DNA from: Streptomyces vilmorinianum
GTDB lineage: Bacteria; Actinomycetota; Actinomycetes; Streptomycetales; Streptomycetaceae
Direction of reading: 5' to 3'
Assembly (NCBI RefSeq): GCF_005517195.1
Contig: NZ_CP040244.1
Coordinates: 5,164,001 to 5,228,000 of the forward strand
DNA length: 64,000 nucleotides
Below the pieces are notes generated by a model. The model saw nothing but the letters and a program-made list of their open reading frames with translations. It was not told where the DNA came from and ran no database searches. Numbering within the stretch: position 1 is the stretch's first letter; the number at the start of each line of letters is the position of its first letter. Made by a program: the position numbers and the translations under genes. Of this stretch, positions 26,185-35,045 are shown one piece after another.

Positions 26185-27609
26185 ATGGGCCCTGTACTCA
26201 CCGCTGTGGTGGGCATCGGCGTACTCGTCGTTCTGCTCGCCCTCGTCGTCATCACCCGCTACAAGGTCGCCGGGCCGAGCGAGGCGTTCATCATCACCGG
26301 CCGGCGCGGCAAGCAGGCCACCGATCCCGCCACCGGGCGGGTGTTCACCGACAACAGCGGCCAGAAGGTCGTGGTCGGCGGCGGCGTCTTCGTCGTCCCC
26401 TTCGTGCAGCAGAAGTTCACCCTCGACCTGTCCAGCCGGCACATCCCGGTCGCGGTCCGCGGCGCGGTCACGCTGCGCGGCGTGAAGGTGAACCTGGAGG
26501 GCGTCGCGATCGTCAAGGTCGGGGGCAACGAGGACTCGATCCGGGCCGCCGCGCAGCGGTTCCTGATGCAGCAGAACGGGATCGTCGGCTTCACGCAGGA
26601 GGTGCTGTCCGGCGCGCTGCGCTCCATCGTGGGTCGTATGTCGGTCGAGGACATCATCCGCGACCGGGCCGCGTTCGCCGGGCAGGTCGCCGAGGAGGCC
26701 GAGGCCAGCCTCTCGGGCCAGGGCCTGGTCCTGGACGCCTTCCAGATCCAGGACATCACCACCGAGGGCTCCTACCTGGAGGACCTGGGCCGGCCCGAGG
26801 CCGCCCGCGCCAAGCAGGAGGCGGACATCGCCGAGGCCGTCGCCCGGCGCGCCGCCGAGCAGGCCCGGCTCAAGGCGGAGGAGGAGATCGCGATCGCCCA
26901 GCGGACCCTCTACCTGAAGCAGGCCGAGATCAAGGCCCAGACCGACGAGGCCGCCGCCCAGGCGAACGCCGCCGGTCCGCTCGCCGAGGCCGCCCGCCAG
27001 CAGGACATCCTCGCCGAGCAGGAGAAGGTCGCCGAGCGGCAGGCCGCGCTGACCGACCGTCAGCTCGACACCCAGGTCCGCAAGCCCGCCGACGCCGCCC
27101 GCTACCAGGCCGAGCAGGAGGCCGAGGCCCGCAAGGTCGCGCTGGTCAAGGAGGCCGAGGCGGACGCCGAGCGTGCCCGTCTGACCGGTGAAGGCGAGAA
27201 GGCGCAGCGCGCCGCGCTCGCCGACGCCGTACGCATCGAGGGCGAGGCCCAGGCCGCCGCCATCGCCGCCAGGGGCTCCGCCGAGGCCGAGGCCATGGTG
27301 AAGAAGGCCGACGCGTTCTCCCAGTACGGCGACGCCGCCGTCCTGCAGATGCTCGTCGAGGTCCTGCCGCAGGTCGTGGCGAAGGCGTCCGAACCGCTGT
27401 CGGCCGTCGACAAGATGACCGTCATCTCCACGGACGGGGCGAGCCAGCTGTCGCGTACCGTCGCCGACAACGTCGCCCAGGGCATGGAACTCCTCAGCTC
27501 CACCACGGGAGTCGACCTGGCCCAGCTTCTCCAGGGCATCACGCGGAAGAAGACCGTGCCCACGCCGGCGGTGCCGTCGGACAACGGGGCCATCGAGGTC
27601 ACCGACTAG
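26185..27609 (+). CDS. Flotillin / SPFH family protein (second copy)
   Basis: A 474-residue protein starting at ATG after AAGAGGAA. One N-terminal membrane segment (TAVVGIGVLVVLLALVVITR) is followed by the SPFH core (KFTLDLSSRHIPVAVRGAVT). A flotillin-type Ala/Glu coiled coil with EAEAxA repeats covers about residues 210-370, and a C-terminal tail includes LLSSTTGVDLAQLLQGITRK. It is closer in size to YuaG/FloT than the 675-residue protein at 12902. It organises membrane microdomains and presumably oligomerises with itself. The upstream membrane protein and shared operator mark this as a sister module lacking the ATPase. Confidence 0.9.
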   Translation: MGPVLTAVVGIGVLVVLLALVVITRYKVAGPSEAFIITGRRGKQATDPATGRVFTDNSGQKVVVGGGVFVVPFVQQKFTLDLSSRHIPVAVRGAVTLRGVKVNLEGVAIVKVGGNEDSIRAAAQRFLMQQNGIVGFTQEVLSGALRSIVGRMSVEDIIRDRAAFAGQVAEEAEASLSGQGLVLDAFQIQDITTEGSYLEDLGRPEAARAKQEADIAEAVARRAAEQARLKAEEEIAIAQRTLYLKQAEIKAQTDEAAAQANAAGPLAEAARQQDILAEQEKVAERQAALTDRQLDTQVRKPADAARYQAEQEAEARKVALVKEAEADAERARLTGEGEKAQRAALADAVRIEGEAQAAAIAARGSAEAEAMVKKADAFSQYGDAAVLQMLVEVLPQVVAKASEPLSAVDKMTVISTDGASQLSRTVADNVAQGMELLSSTTGVDLAQLLQGITRKKTVPTPAVPSDNGAIEVTD

Positions 27610-27686
27610 AGGTACAGTCCCGTCGCTGACACTTGTGGATCACGCACGATGCTCCGCTGCGCGGACGACGGGCAAGGGGGAAAGCC

Positions 27687-29681
27687 GTGGTCGCGACGCT
27701 GCCGCACCAGGCCGGGCAGGGGAATCCGGGCGGGCACATGGTGGTCTGCGGGGACGACGGGCTCGCCCACCGGCTGGCCGCCGAGCTGCGGGACGTCTAC
27801 CGCCAGCGGGTCGTCCTCGTGGTCTCCGGCGACCACGCCGAGACCCATCCCAGCGGCGCGCCGGCCGCGCCGATCCGCGCCGCCGGGCTGATCGGCCGGC
27901 TCGGCGCGGTGGCGCGCGGGCAGGGCGCGACGCCCGGCGGCGGCACCGGCGCAGGGCCCACCGCCGGTCCCGGCCCGGGCCCCGGCCCGGACGACACCAG
28001 CGGCGGAACTCCCCTGCCCGTCACGGAAGTCCGGGCGGCGGCGCCCACGGAGGAGGCACTGCGGCGTGCCGGGGTGGATCGTGCCACCGCCCTGGCACTG
28101 CTGTACGAGGACGACGAGACCAACCTCCGCGCCGCGCTGGCGGCCCGTCGTCTGAGCCCCGGTCTGCGGCTCGTGGTCCGTATGTACAACCGCAAGCTGG
28201 GGCAGCACCTGGAGGACCTCCTCGACGAGGCGGCGCTGGTCGCCGCTCCCGGCATGGACCGCGCGCTCCTGGAGGCGTCCGCGACCGTCCTCTCGGACGC
28301 CGACACCGCCGCCCCGGCGCTCGCCGCCACCGCCGTGGCCGGCACCAGCAAGGTGGTCCAGGCCGACGGCCTGCTGCTGCGGGCCGCCGAACGCACCCCG
28401 CCCGGGCGGGGCGAGGTGCCGGACCCCGGGCTGTGCACCCTGGCCCTGCTGTCGTCCACCACCACCGACCCGGCCGGCGCCGAGGGCTCGGACTCCAGCG
28501 GCGTGCAGGGCCCCCAACTCCTCCCGGACGACCGCACGGTGCGGGCTTCGACGGGACGCGGAAGCGTCGTCCTGGAGACCGTCCGGCACGCGGGCCCCAC
28601 GCTCCCGCCCGGGCGCCTCGCCGGCCGCGGCGCGTCGCTTGGCCAGCTTTTCTCCGCCCGGCTGCGCTGGTCGCTCGTGGGCATCGTGGCCTCCGTGCTC
28701 GCCCTGTCCGTGGCGGCCACGGTCACCACCGACGACGACGCCCTGCACGCCACGTACCTCACCCTGCTCGACCTGTTCTCCATCGGCGACCCGGCCGTCG
28801 GCGAACCCCTCTCCCGCCAGATCCTGCAGCTCCTCGCCGGCCTCGTCGGCCTCGCCCTGCTGCCGCTGCTCGTCGCGGGCGCGCTGGAGGCGCTGGGCAC
28901 CTTCCGCGGGCACGGCGCCCTGCGCCGGCCGCCCCGGGGGCTCTCCGGCCACATCGTGCTGCTCGGGCTCGGCAAGATCGGCGCCCGTGTCCTGGCCCGG
29001 CTGCGGGAGCTCGACATCCCGGTGGTGTGCGTCGAGGAGGACCCGGACGCCCGGGGCATCCCGCTGGCCCGAAGTCTCGGCGTCCCCGTGGTCCTCGGCG
29101 ACGTCACCGAGGAGGGCGTCCTGGAGTCCGCCAAGATCCACCGCGCCCACGCCCTGCTCGCCGTCACCAGCTCCGACACCACCAACCTGGAGGCGGTGCT
29201 CTCCGGACGCTCGCTCAGGCCGGATCTGCGGGTCGCCCTGCGGCTGTACGACGACGACTTCGCCACCGCCGTGTACCGCACCCTGCGCGCGGCCCACCCC
29301 GACGCCCTCACCCGCAGCCGCAGCGTCACCCACCTCGCGGCCCCGGCTTTCGCGGGCGCCATGATGGGCCGTCAGATCCTCGGGGCCATCCCGGTCGAGC
29401 GCAAGGTCCTCCTCTTCGCGGCCCTCCTGGTCGCCGGACACCCCCAGTTCGAGGGCCGCACCATCGCCGAGGCCTTCCGCCCCGGCGCCTGGCGCGTCCT
29501 CGCCCTCGACACGGCCACGCCCCAGTCACGCCGCCCCGACCTGGCCAACACTCCCAGCGGCGATCAGCCCCGGCTCCTGTGGGAGCTCCACCCGGGCTAC
29601 GTCCTGCGCCCCGAGGACCGCATCGTCATCGCCGCCACCCGCCGCGGCCTCGCCGAACTCCTCGCCCCGACCGGCCCCTGA
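27687..29681 (+). CDS. RCK - membrane - RCK protein (potassium-channel-like NAD-binding protein)
   Basis: A 664-residue protein from GTG at 27687 with AAGGGGGAAAG upstream. Residues about 13-230 form a TrkA-N-like domain (GGHMVVCGDDGLAHRLAAEL) interrupted by a Gly/Pro-rich insert. Residues about 330-410 hold two membrane helices (LRWSLVGIVASVLALSVAAT and LLAGLVGLALLPLLVAGALE). The loop between them, TYLTLLDLFSIGDPAVGE, sits where a K+ channel has its pore and TVGYGD filter, but the filter is not intact. A second Rossmann domain, 'HIVLLGLGKIGARVLARL', and an RCK_C-like end follow. It is probably a regulator or degenerate channel for monovalent cations at the membrane. Confidence 0.78.
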   Translation: MVATLPHQAGQGNPGGHMVVCGDDGLAHRLAAELRDVYRQRVVLVVSGDHAETHPSGAPAAPIRAAGLIGRLGAVARGQGATPGGGTGAGPTAGPGPGPGPDDTSGGTPLPVTEVRAAAPTEEALRRAGVDRATALALLYEDDETNLRAALAARRLSPGLRLVVRMYNRKLGQHLEDLLDEAALVAAPGMDRALLEASATVLSDADTAAPALAATAVAGTSKVVQADGLLLRAAERTPPGRGEVPDPGLCTLALLSSTTTDPAGAEGSDSSGVQGPQLLPDDRTVRASTGRGSVVLETVRHAGPTLPPGRLAGRGASLGQLFSARLRWSLVGIVASVLALSVAATVTTDDDALHATYLTLLDLFSIGDPAVGEPLSRQILQLLAGLVGLALLPLLVAGALEALGTFRGHGALRRPPRGLSGHIVLLGLGKIGARVLARLRELDIPVVCVEEDPDARGIPLARSLGVPVVLGDVTEEGVLESAKIHRAHALLAVTSSDTTNLEAVLSGRSLRPDLRVALRLYDDDFATAVYRTLRAAHPDALTRSRSVTHLAAPAFAGAMMGRQILGAIPVERKVLLFAALLVAGHPQFEGRTIAEAFRPGAWRVLALDTATPQSRRPDLANTPSGDQPRLLWELHPGYVLRPEDRIVIAATRRGLAELLAPTGP

Positions 29682-29738
29682 CCGCCCGCGTCCGATTCGT
29701 ACAAGACGTACGGGACCGGGCCCGCCTACCGTGCCGGC

Positions 29739-29853
29739 ATGAACGCACCCCGACTCGATGTCATCGGCCTGGTGGTCTCGGGGGCGGCGCTACGCCGTCG
29801 TGCTGGATCCGGACGGCTGCGGGGTCTCCCTCTTCGCCCAGGCCGAGGCGTAG
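29739..29853 (+). pseudogene. Remnant of a VOC (glyoxalase-fold) gene
   Basis: ATG at 29739 starts MNAPRLDVIGLVVS, the typical first strand of small actinobacterial VOC proteins. The frame then shifts, and a second frame from 29788 reads RYAVVLDPDGCGVSLFAQAE before a TAG stop at 29851. That is the usual last strand of the same family. About 70-90 central codons are missing, so this is an internal deletion. The original promoter, TACCGT 6 nt before the ATG, survives. Confidence 0.75.
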
Positions 29854-29956
29854 GCGGACAGGGTCGTCCAGGCGGGGGGCGTTCCTCGTACACCCTTCCG
29901 AGGGCGTAGGGGTCCCGGGGTCTCCGGGGTCCCGGGGTCTCCGAGCCTCCGAGGGA

Positions 29957-31072
29957 TCAGTCCTTCTCCCAGCCCGAGTGCAGCCGCGACTTCACGTCGT
30001 CCGGCGGCAGGAACCGCGACCAGCGTTCGGGGAACTCCGACGGCATGTCCGGGTCGTCCTCGTCCACGTCCTCCTCCTCGGCGCGCAGCCGGGCGACGAG
30101 GTCGGCGGCCTGGGCGGCGCGGGCGCGCTCGGTGGCCTCGCGGGCGGCGGCGGTGGCGACCGAGGGCCAGACGCGGTCGATCGCCGCGTTCACCGCCGCG
30201 CCGACGAGCACGGCGAAGGCCGAGATGCCGATCCAGAGCAGTACGGCGATCGGCGCGGCCAGCGAGCCGTAGATGGTGGGGCCCTCGACCTGGCTGGTCA
30301 GGTAGATCCGCAGCACGAAGCTGCCGAGCACCCACATCCCGAGGGCCATCAGGGCGCCGGGGATGTCCTCGATCCACGGGGAGCGCACGGGGACGGACAC
30401 GTGGTAGAGCGTGGTGAGGAAGGCGACGGAGAGCAGGATGACGACCGGCCAGTAGAGGACGGCGACGACTTCCGTGCCCCAGGGGATCAGCTCCACCACC
30501 CGGTCCGGGCCGACCACCGCGAGCGGCAGGACGACCGCGCCGATGACCAGCGCCACGAGGTAGAGCAGGAAGGCGAGGAGCCGGGTCTTGACGATGCCGC
30601 GGTGCCCGTCGAGGCCGTACATCACCGTGATGGTGTCGATGAAGACGTTCACGGCGCGCGACCCGGACCACAGGGCGATGGCGAAGCCGAGGGAGATCAG
30701 TTCGGGGCGCTTGCCCTGGGTGACGTCGTCCAGGAGGGGTTTGGCGATCTCGCGGACGCCCCGGTCGGAGAGGACCGTCCGGGCGGCGTTGAGGATGTTC
30801 TCCTCGATGCTGGCGACGGTGTCGGTGTTGGTCCAGTCGTCGGCGTAGCCGAGGAGGGCGATCATGCCGAGGAGCAGCGGGGGCAGGGACAGCAGGGTGA
30901 AGAACGCCGCCTCGGCGGCGAGGCCGAGGATGCGGTACTCGATGCACGAATTGACGGTGTCCTTCAGGAGCAGCCAGACCATCTTCCGCTTGGAGACGTT
31001 GCGGTAGAGGACTCGCGCCCGGTGGAGTCTGCTCCCGGGCCGCCGCTCGGGTGTTTCGTTTGCTGCCTGCAC
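29957..31072 (-). CDS. YihY/BrkB family inner-membrane protein
   Basis: About 371 residues with six membrane segments. It has the YihY pattern 'GLAAEAAFFTLLSLPPLLLG', 'ALWSGSRAVNVFIDTITVMYG', 'GALMALGMWVLGSFVLRIYL' and 'IYGSLAAPIAVLLWIGISAF'. The C-terminal 90 residues are acidic and cytoplasmic (EEEDVDEDDPDMPSEFPERW). The family is widespread; transport or envelope roles have been proposed, but none is firmly known. The GTG start at 31072 lies immediately against an AAGGAG box, too close for ideal spacing, so a start near residue 31 (MVWLLLKD) is possible. It is divergent from the AidB-type gene. Confidence 0.85.
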   Translation of the reverse strand: MQAANETPERRPGSRLHRARVLYRNVSKRKMVWLLLKDTVNSCIEYRILGLAAEAAFFTLLSLPPLLLGMIALLGYADDWTNTDTVASIEENILNAARTVLSDRGVREIAKPLLDDVTQGKRPELISLGFAIALWSGSRAVNVFIDTITVMYGLDGHRGIVKTRLLAFLLYLVALVIGAVVLPLAVVGPDRVVELIPWGTEVVAVLYWPVVILLSVAFLTTLYHVSVPVRSPWIEDIPGALMALGMWVLGSFVLRIYLTSQVEGPTIYGSLAAPIAVLLWIGISAFAVLVGAAVNAAIDRVWPSVATAAAREATERARAAQAADLVARLRAEEEDVDEDDPDMPSEFPERWSRFLPPDDVKSRLHSGWEKD

Positions 31073-31089
31073 CTCCTTACCGTATCGGC

Positions 31090-32730
31090 ATGGCAGCCAG
31101 CACCCACACAGTGACCAACCAGGCTCCGCCCCTGGTGGGATATGACGTCTTCACGTCCGACCGGGCTCTGGCGGAGGCCGTCGAGCGTCATCTGGCGCCG
31201 GAGGTCTTCGCGGACGCACGCGAGGAACTGGCGGACTGGGGCCGGTCCGCCGGTTCGGAGCAGGCGCAGCGGTGGGGAGCGCTGGCCGACGCGTTCCCGC
31301 CGCGGCTGCGGACGCACGACCGGTACGGGAACCGGATCGACGAGGTCGAGTTCCATCCGGCCTGGCACCGGCTCCTCGGCCGGGCCGTGGGCGCCGGGCT
31401 GACCCACGCCTGGGGCCGTCCGGGTGGTCATGTGCGGCGGGCGGCCGGGTTCTTCGTCACGACGCAGGTCGAGGCGGGCCACGGCTGCCCGCTGTCGATG
31501 ACGCACGCCGCGGTGCCCGCGCTGCGTACGGACCCCGCGCTCGCCGCCGTCTGGGAGCCGCTGCTGACCTCGTACGTGTACGAGCAGGGGCTGCGGCCGC
31601 CCACCGAGAAGGCCGGGGTGCTCGTCGGGATGGGGATGACGGAGAAGCAGGGCGGCAGCGACGTACGGGCGAACACGACCGAGGCGCGGGAGCTGTCCGG
31701 CGGCGCGGGCGAGTACGTCCTGACCGGGCACAAGTGGTTCTGCTCGGCGCCCATGTCCGACGGCTTCCTCGTGCTGGCGCAGGCTCCGGAAGGGCTCACC
31801 TGCTTCCTGGTGCCGCGGGTGCTGGAGGACGGTACGCGCAACGCCTTCGCGATCCAGCGGCTCAAGGACAAGCTCGGCAACCGCTCGAACGCCTCCGCCG
31901 AGGTCGAGTTCGACGGGACGACCTGGGCGCGCCGGGTCGGGGACGAGGGGCGTGGGGTCCGCACGATCATCGAGATGGTGGCGGCGACCCGGCTCGACTG
32001 CGTGCTGGGCTCGGCGGCGCTGATGCGCCAGGCGGTGGCGCAGGCCGTGCACCACGCCGCGTACCGCCGCGCGTTCGGCGGGGTGCTGATCGAGAAGCCG
32101 CTCATGCGCAATGTGCTGGCCGATCTGGCGCTGGAGTCGGAGGCGGCGACGGTGCTCGGGATGCGGCTCGCGGCGGCGTACGACAGCGATACGGAGGCGG
32201 AGCGGGCGTTCGCGCGGATCGCGGTGCCGGTGGCGAAGTTCTGGGTGACGAAGCGGTGCACGCCGGTGGTGGCGGAGGCCCTGGAGTGCCTGGGCGGCAA
32301 CGGCTACGTGGAGGAGTCGGGGATGCCCAGGCTGCTGCGGGAGTCGCCGCTCAACTCGATCTGGGAGGGCTCGGGCAACGTCCAGGCGCTGGATGTGCTG
32401 CGGGTCCTGCAGCGGGAGCCGATGGCGCTCAACGCGTTCCTGACGGAGGTCGGCAGGGCGCGCGGTGCGGATCACCGGCTCGACGGCGCGATCAAGGGGA
32501 TGCTGACCGAACTGGCCGATCTGAGCGGGATCGAGGGGCGGGCGCGCCGGCTCGTGGAGCGGATGGCGCTGGTGCTGCAGGGGTCGCTGCTGGTGCGGTG
32601 GGCGCCGGCGGAGGTGGCGGACGCGTTCTGTGCCTCGCGGCTGGGCGGCGACTGGGGGTCGGTGTTCGGGACGCTGCCGGCCACCCTGGATCTGGGGGCG
32701 GTGGTGGAGCGGGCGCGGGTGGAGCTCTGA
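31090..32730 (+). CDS. AidB-type acyl-CoA dehydrogenase family protein
   Basis: A 546-residue protein, close to the 541 residues of E. coli AidB. It shows AidB signatures such as 'EAGHGCPLSMTHAAVPALR', 'MTEKQGGSDVRANTTEA', 'GHKWFCSAPMSDGFLVLAQ' and 'LGGNGYVEESGMPRLLRESP', rather than the shorter generic acyl-CoA dehydrogenase layout. AidB is an FAD protein linked to the adaptive response to alkylating agents in E. coli, and its enzymatic substrate is unsettled. TACCGT (31078-31083) lies 6 nt before the ATG and there is no ribosome site, so the mRNA is probably leaderless. A strong hairpin follows the gene. No ada or alkA neighbour is present. Confidence 0.87.
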   Translation: MAASTHTVTNQAPPLVGYDVFTSDRALAEAVERHLAPEVFADAREELADWGRSAGSEQAQRWGALADAFPPRLRTHDRYGNRIDEVEFHPAWHRLLGRAVGAGLTHAWGRPGGHVRRAAGFFVTTQVEAGHGCPLSMTHAAVPALRTDPALAAVWEPLLTSYVYEQGLRPPTEKAGVLVGMGMTEKQGGSDVRANTTEARELSGGAGEYVLTGHKWFCSAPMSDGFLVLAQAPEGLTCFLVPRVLEDGTRNAFAIQRLKDKLGNRSNASAEVEFDGTTWARRVGDEGRGVRTIIEMVAATRLDCVLGSAALMRQAVAQAVHHAAYRRAFGGVLIEKPLMRNVLADLALESEAATVLGMRLAAAYDSDTEAERAFARIAVPVAKFWVTKRCTPVVAEALECLGGNGYVEESGMPRLLRESPLNSIWEGSGNVQALDVLRVLQREPMALNAFLTEVGRARGADHRLDGAIKGMLTELADLSGIEGRARRLVERMALVLQGSLLVRWAPAEVADAFCASRLGGDWGSVFGTLPATLDLGAVVERARVEL

Positions 32731-32753
32731 ACTCCGCGTCCACGCGAAAAGCC

Positions 32754-32787
32754 GAGGGTGGTGCTGCGCCGACACGGCACCACCCTC
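32754..32787 (+). terminator. Hairpin terminator after the AidB-type gene
   Basis: Perfect 11-bp arms GAGGGTGGTGC (32754-32764) and GCACCACCCTC (32777-32787) with a 12-nt loop, 23 nt beyond the stop codon. Confidence 0.82.
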
Positions 32788-32970
32788 CGCTGGTGACCCA
32801 CCCTCATGCACCGGGCGGGTGACTTGCCAGAGTTGCAAAGGGTTGCAGGATTACAGGAATCGCGCTCTGCGGGGGAGCCGCGGGCGGCACGATGGGGAGC
32901 AGGACTCGGGCAGCATCGATCCAGGACAGTGCAGAACCGATACAGCACCGCGGGTGGCTGGGAGAGACCG

Positions 32971-34281
32971 ATGAAGAACACTCAGCTGGACATGAACCGG
33001 CTCGCCGCCATGGACGCCGCCCAGGCGACGCGGCTGCTGCACCGGGTACGGGAGGAGACGCTGGCCGGCCGCACGCCGCCGATCGCGCCCCGCCCGGTCA
33101 TCGACGCCTCCTGGCGGCGGATGTTCCGGCTCGGTCTGGACCCGGACCAGGGCACGCGGAGCGAGCTGCTCCAGCGCGACGAGCTGGAGGAACGGCGGCG
33201 CACGACGGTGCTGGGCGAGGTGATGCGCACCCTGAGCAGCGGGCTCGCCGGGATCGCGGACGCGTCCATGCAGATCATGGTGGTCACCGACGAACACGGC
33301 CGGGTGCTGTGGCGCGAGGGCAATCTCGCGGTGATGCGGCAGGCCAACGGCATCTGCCTGGAGGAGGGCGCGGCCTGGACCGAGCACACCACCGGGACGA
33401 ACGCGGTGGGGACGGCGCTCGCGATGCGGCGGGCGGTGCAGGTCCACTCGGCGGAGCACTACGTCCACACGCTGCACAACTGGACGTGCGCCGCGGCCCC
33501 GGTGCACGATCCGCGTGACCAGCGGCTGTTGGGGATCGTGGACGTGAGCGGTCCGGCCTCCAGTTTCCATCCGGCGACGCTCGCCCTGGTCGGTTCGGTG
33601 GCCCAGCTCGCCGAGGCGGAGATGCGGGATCGCCATCTGCGGTCGATCGAGCGGCTGCGCTCGGTCGCGGCGCCGATCCTGTGCCGGGTGGGCGGCCGCG
33701 CGGTCGCGGTGGACACGCACGGCTGGACGGCGGCGGTGACCGGGATGGCCCCGGTGGACCGGATCGCGCTGCCCAAGTCCTTCCGCGCCGGGCGTGTGTG
33801 GCTGCCGTCGCTGGGGATGTGCGCGGTGGAGCCGCTGCCGGGCGGCTGGTTGCTGCGGGTCGAGGAGGGGACCCGGGCGGAGACCACGGAGGCGGGTGCG
33901 GGTGCGGCGAGCCGGGTGGTGCTGGATCTGAGCCGGCCGCGCCGCTGGTCGGTGGCGGTGTCGGGGGCCGCGGGCAGCTGGACGCAGGAGCTGAGCCCGC
34001 GCCACGCCGAACTGCTCTACGTCCTGGCCCTGCACCGGGACGGGCGGACGGCGGCGGAGCTGGCCGAGGACGTGTTCGGCGACCGGACGAGGACGGTGAC
34101 GGTACGGGCGGAGATGTCACGGATCCGCCGGAACCTGGCGAGCGTGCTCGCCCACCGCCCGTACCGCTTCAGCGAGGAGGTCGAGGTCGAGATCACACCC
34201 CCGACCCACCCGGCCGACCTCCTGCCCCACTCGACGGCCCCGGCGGTACGGTCCGCACGTCTGGGGCGTCGGGGGCCTTGA
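32971..34281 (+). CDS. GAF-domain transcriptional regulator (AcoR-like N-terminus)
   Basis: A 436-residue protein starting MKNTQLDMNRLAAMDAAQAT, with a GGGAGAG box. The N-terminal 50 residues and the GAF domain (about 90-230, 'EGAAWTEHTTGTNAVGTALA', 'CAAAPVHDPRDQRLLGIVDV') match the sensor part of AcoR/FhlA-type regulators. The sigma-54 AAA domain is absent. In its place the C-terminus has a winged-helix-like segment, 'SPRHAELLYVLALHRDGRTA' to 'RAEMSRIRRNLASVL'. Streptomyces lacks sigma-54, so this layout makes sense. In related genomes such genes lie next to aldehyde dehydrogenases; none is here. Target and ligand are unknown. Confidence 0.82.
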   Translation: MKNTQLDMNRLAAMDAAQATRLLHRVREETLAGRTPPIAPRPVIDASWRRMFRLGLDPDQGTRSELLQRDELEERRRTTVLGEVMRTLSSGLAGIADASMQIMVVTDEHGRVLWREGNLAVMRQANGICLEEGAAWTEHTTGTNAVGTALAMRRAVQVHSAEHYVHTLHNWTCAAAPVHDPRDQRLLGIVDVSGPASSFHPATLALVGSVAQLAEAEMRDRHLRSIERLRSVAAPILCRVGGRAVAVDTHGWTAAVTGMAPVDRIALPKSFRAGRVWLPSLGMCAVEPLPGGWLLRVEEGTRAETTEAGAGAASRVVLDLSRPRRWSVAVSGAAGSWTQELSPRHAELLYVLALHRDGRTAAELAEDVFGDRTRTVTVRAEMSRIRRNLASVLAHRPYRFSEEVEVEITPPTHPADLLPHSTAPAVRSARLGRRGP

Positions 34282-34288
34282 GAGACGG

Positions 34289-34303
34289 GGGGGCTGCGCC
34301 CCC
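34289..34303. terminator. GGGGGC-TGC-GCCCCC hairpin (first copy)
   Basis: A perfect 6-bp G/C stem with a TGC loop, 8 nt after the GAF regulator stop. This hairpin is a very common terminator or intergenic element in Streptomyces. It is followed by about 100 nt with no gene. Confidence 0.7.
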
Positions 34304-34408
34304 GGGGCTCGCCCGTCGGCACGACCGGGGCCGCCGCGGCGCGTGCGGATTCCGCCGGGGCGGACGGATTCCCCCCACCCCACCCCTTCCCGAAACTCTG
34401 ACGAGACC

Positions 34409-34423
34409 GGGGGCTGCGCCCCC
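34409..34423. terminator. GGGGGC-TGC-GCCCCC hairpin (second copy)
   Basis: The same 15-nt hairpin recurs 120 nt further on. It lies before the repeat array and within the 800-bp region 34282-35081, which has no convincing gene. Confidence 0.65.
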
Positions 34424-34493
34424 GAACCCCCTGCCGCGCGGCAGCTTCGCGCCGCGAGCTCGCGCGCGGGGCGCGGGCGTGGCGGCAGGTACG

Positions 34494-34517
34494 CGGCGTC
34501 GGACCGGCAGCGCGGCC
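34494..34517. repeat. 24-bp direct repeat, left flank of the array
   Basis: A 24-bp sequence beginning CGGCGTCGGACCGGCAGC is found here and, identically, at 35046-35069. The two copies bracket the 29-bp tandem array. Confidence 0.85.
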
Positions 34518-34596
34518 GGCGCACGACGCGAGGCGCACGTCGTCGACGAGCGTGACGGCGGGCGCACGCGTCGACGCGCATGGCGGCGGGCGCACG

Positions 34597-34973
34597 CGTC
34601 GCAGACGCGCGTGGAGGCGGGCACGCGTCGCAGACGCGCGTGGAGGCGGGCACGCGTCGCAGACGCGCGTGGAGGCGGGCACGCGTCGCAGACGCGCGTG
34701 GAGGCGGGCACGCGTCGCAGACGCGCGTGGAGGCGGGCACGCGTCGCAGACGCGCGTGGAGGCGGGCACGCGTCGCAGACGCGCGTGGAGGCGGGCACGC
34801 GTCGCAGACGCGCGTGGAGGCGGGCACGCGTCGCAGACGCGCGTGGAGGCGGGCACGCGTCGCGGACGCGCGTGGAGGCGGGCACGCGTCGCGGACGCGC
34901 GTGGAGGCGGGCACGCGTCGCGGACGCGCGTGGAGGCGGGCACGCGTCGCGGACGCGCGTGGAGGCGGGTATA
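34597..34973. repeat. Minisatellite: 13 tandem copies of a 29-bp unit
   Basis: The unit starts CGTCGCAGACGCGCG and ends GAGGCGGGCACG. Copies 1-9 (34597-34857) are identical. Copies 10-13 (34858-34973) carry one shared A-to-G change (CGCGGAC), and the last copy decays at its end (GGGTATA). Degenerate copies precede 34597. Each unit contains CACGCG and CGCGTG, able to form a small hairpin. The unit is not a multiple of three, and the long open frames across it have no ribosome site, so I treat it as non-coding. It separates two convergent genes. Confidence 0.93.
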
Positions 34974-35045
34974 CCTCGCCCGATCGGCGAGCCCGGCGCA
35001 TGGCATGGGCCGCGGTGGGCCCGACGTATGGCGTCGACGCGCGTA

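Noticed and set aside
29739..29911. An intact 57-residue protein from the VOC start codon
   Set aside because: After codon 14 the in-frame product is Arg/Gly-rich and unlike any family, whereas the shifted frame gives the expected VOC end; a deletion remnant explains it better.
27635..31114. A 1,159-residue plus-strand frame
   Set aside because: It is a shifted reading of the RCK-membrane-RCK gene followed by antisense of yihY; composition is Arg/Pro/Gly-rich.
34597..34973. CRISPR array
   Set aside because: Units abut directly with no spacers, and no cas gene is in the window.
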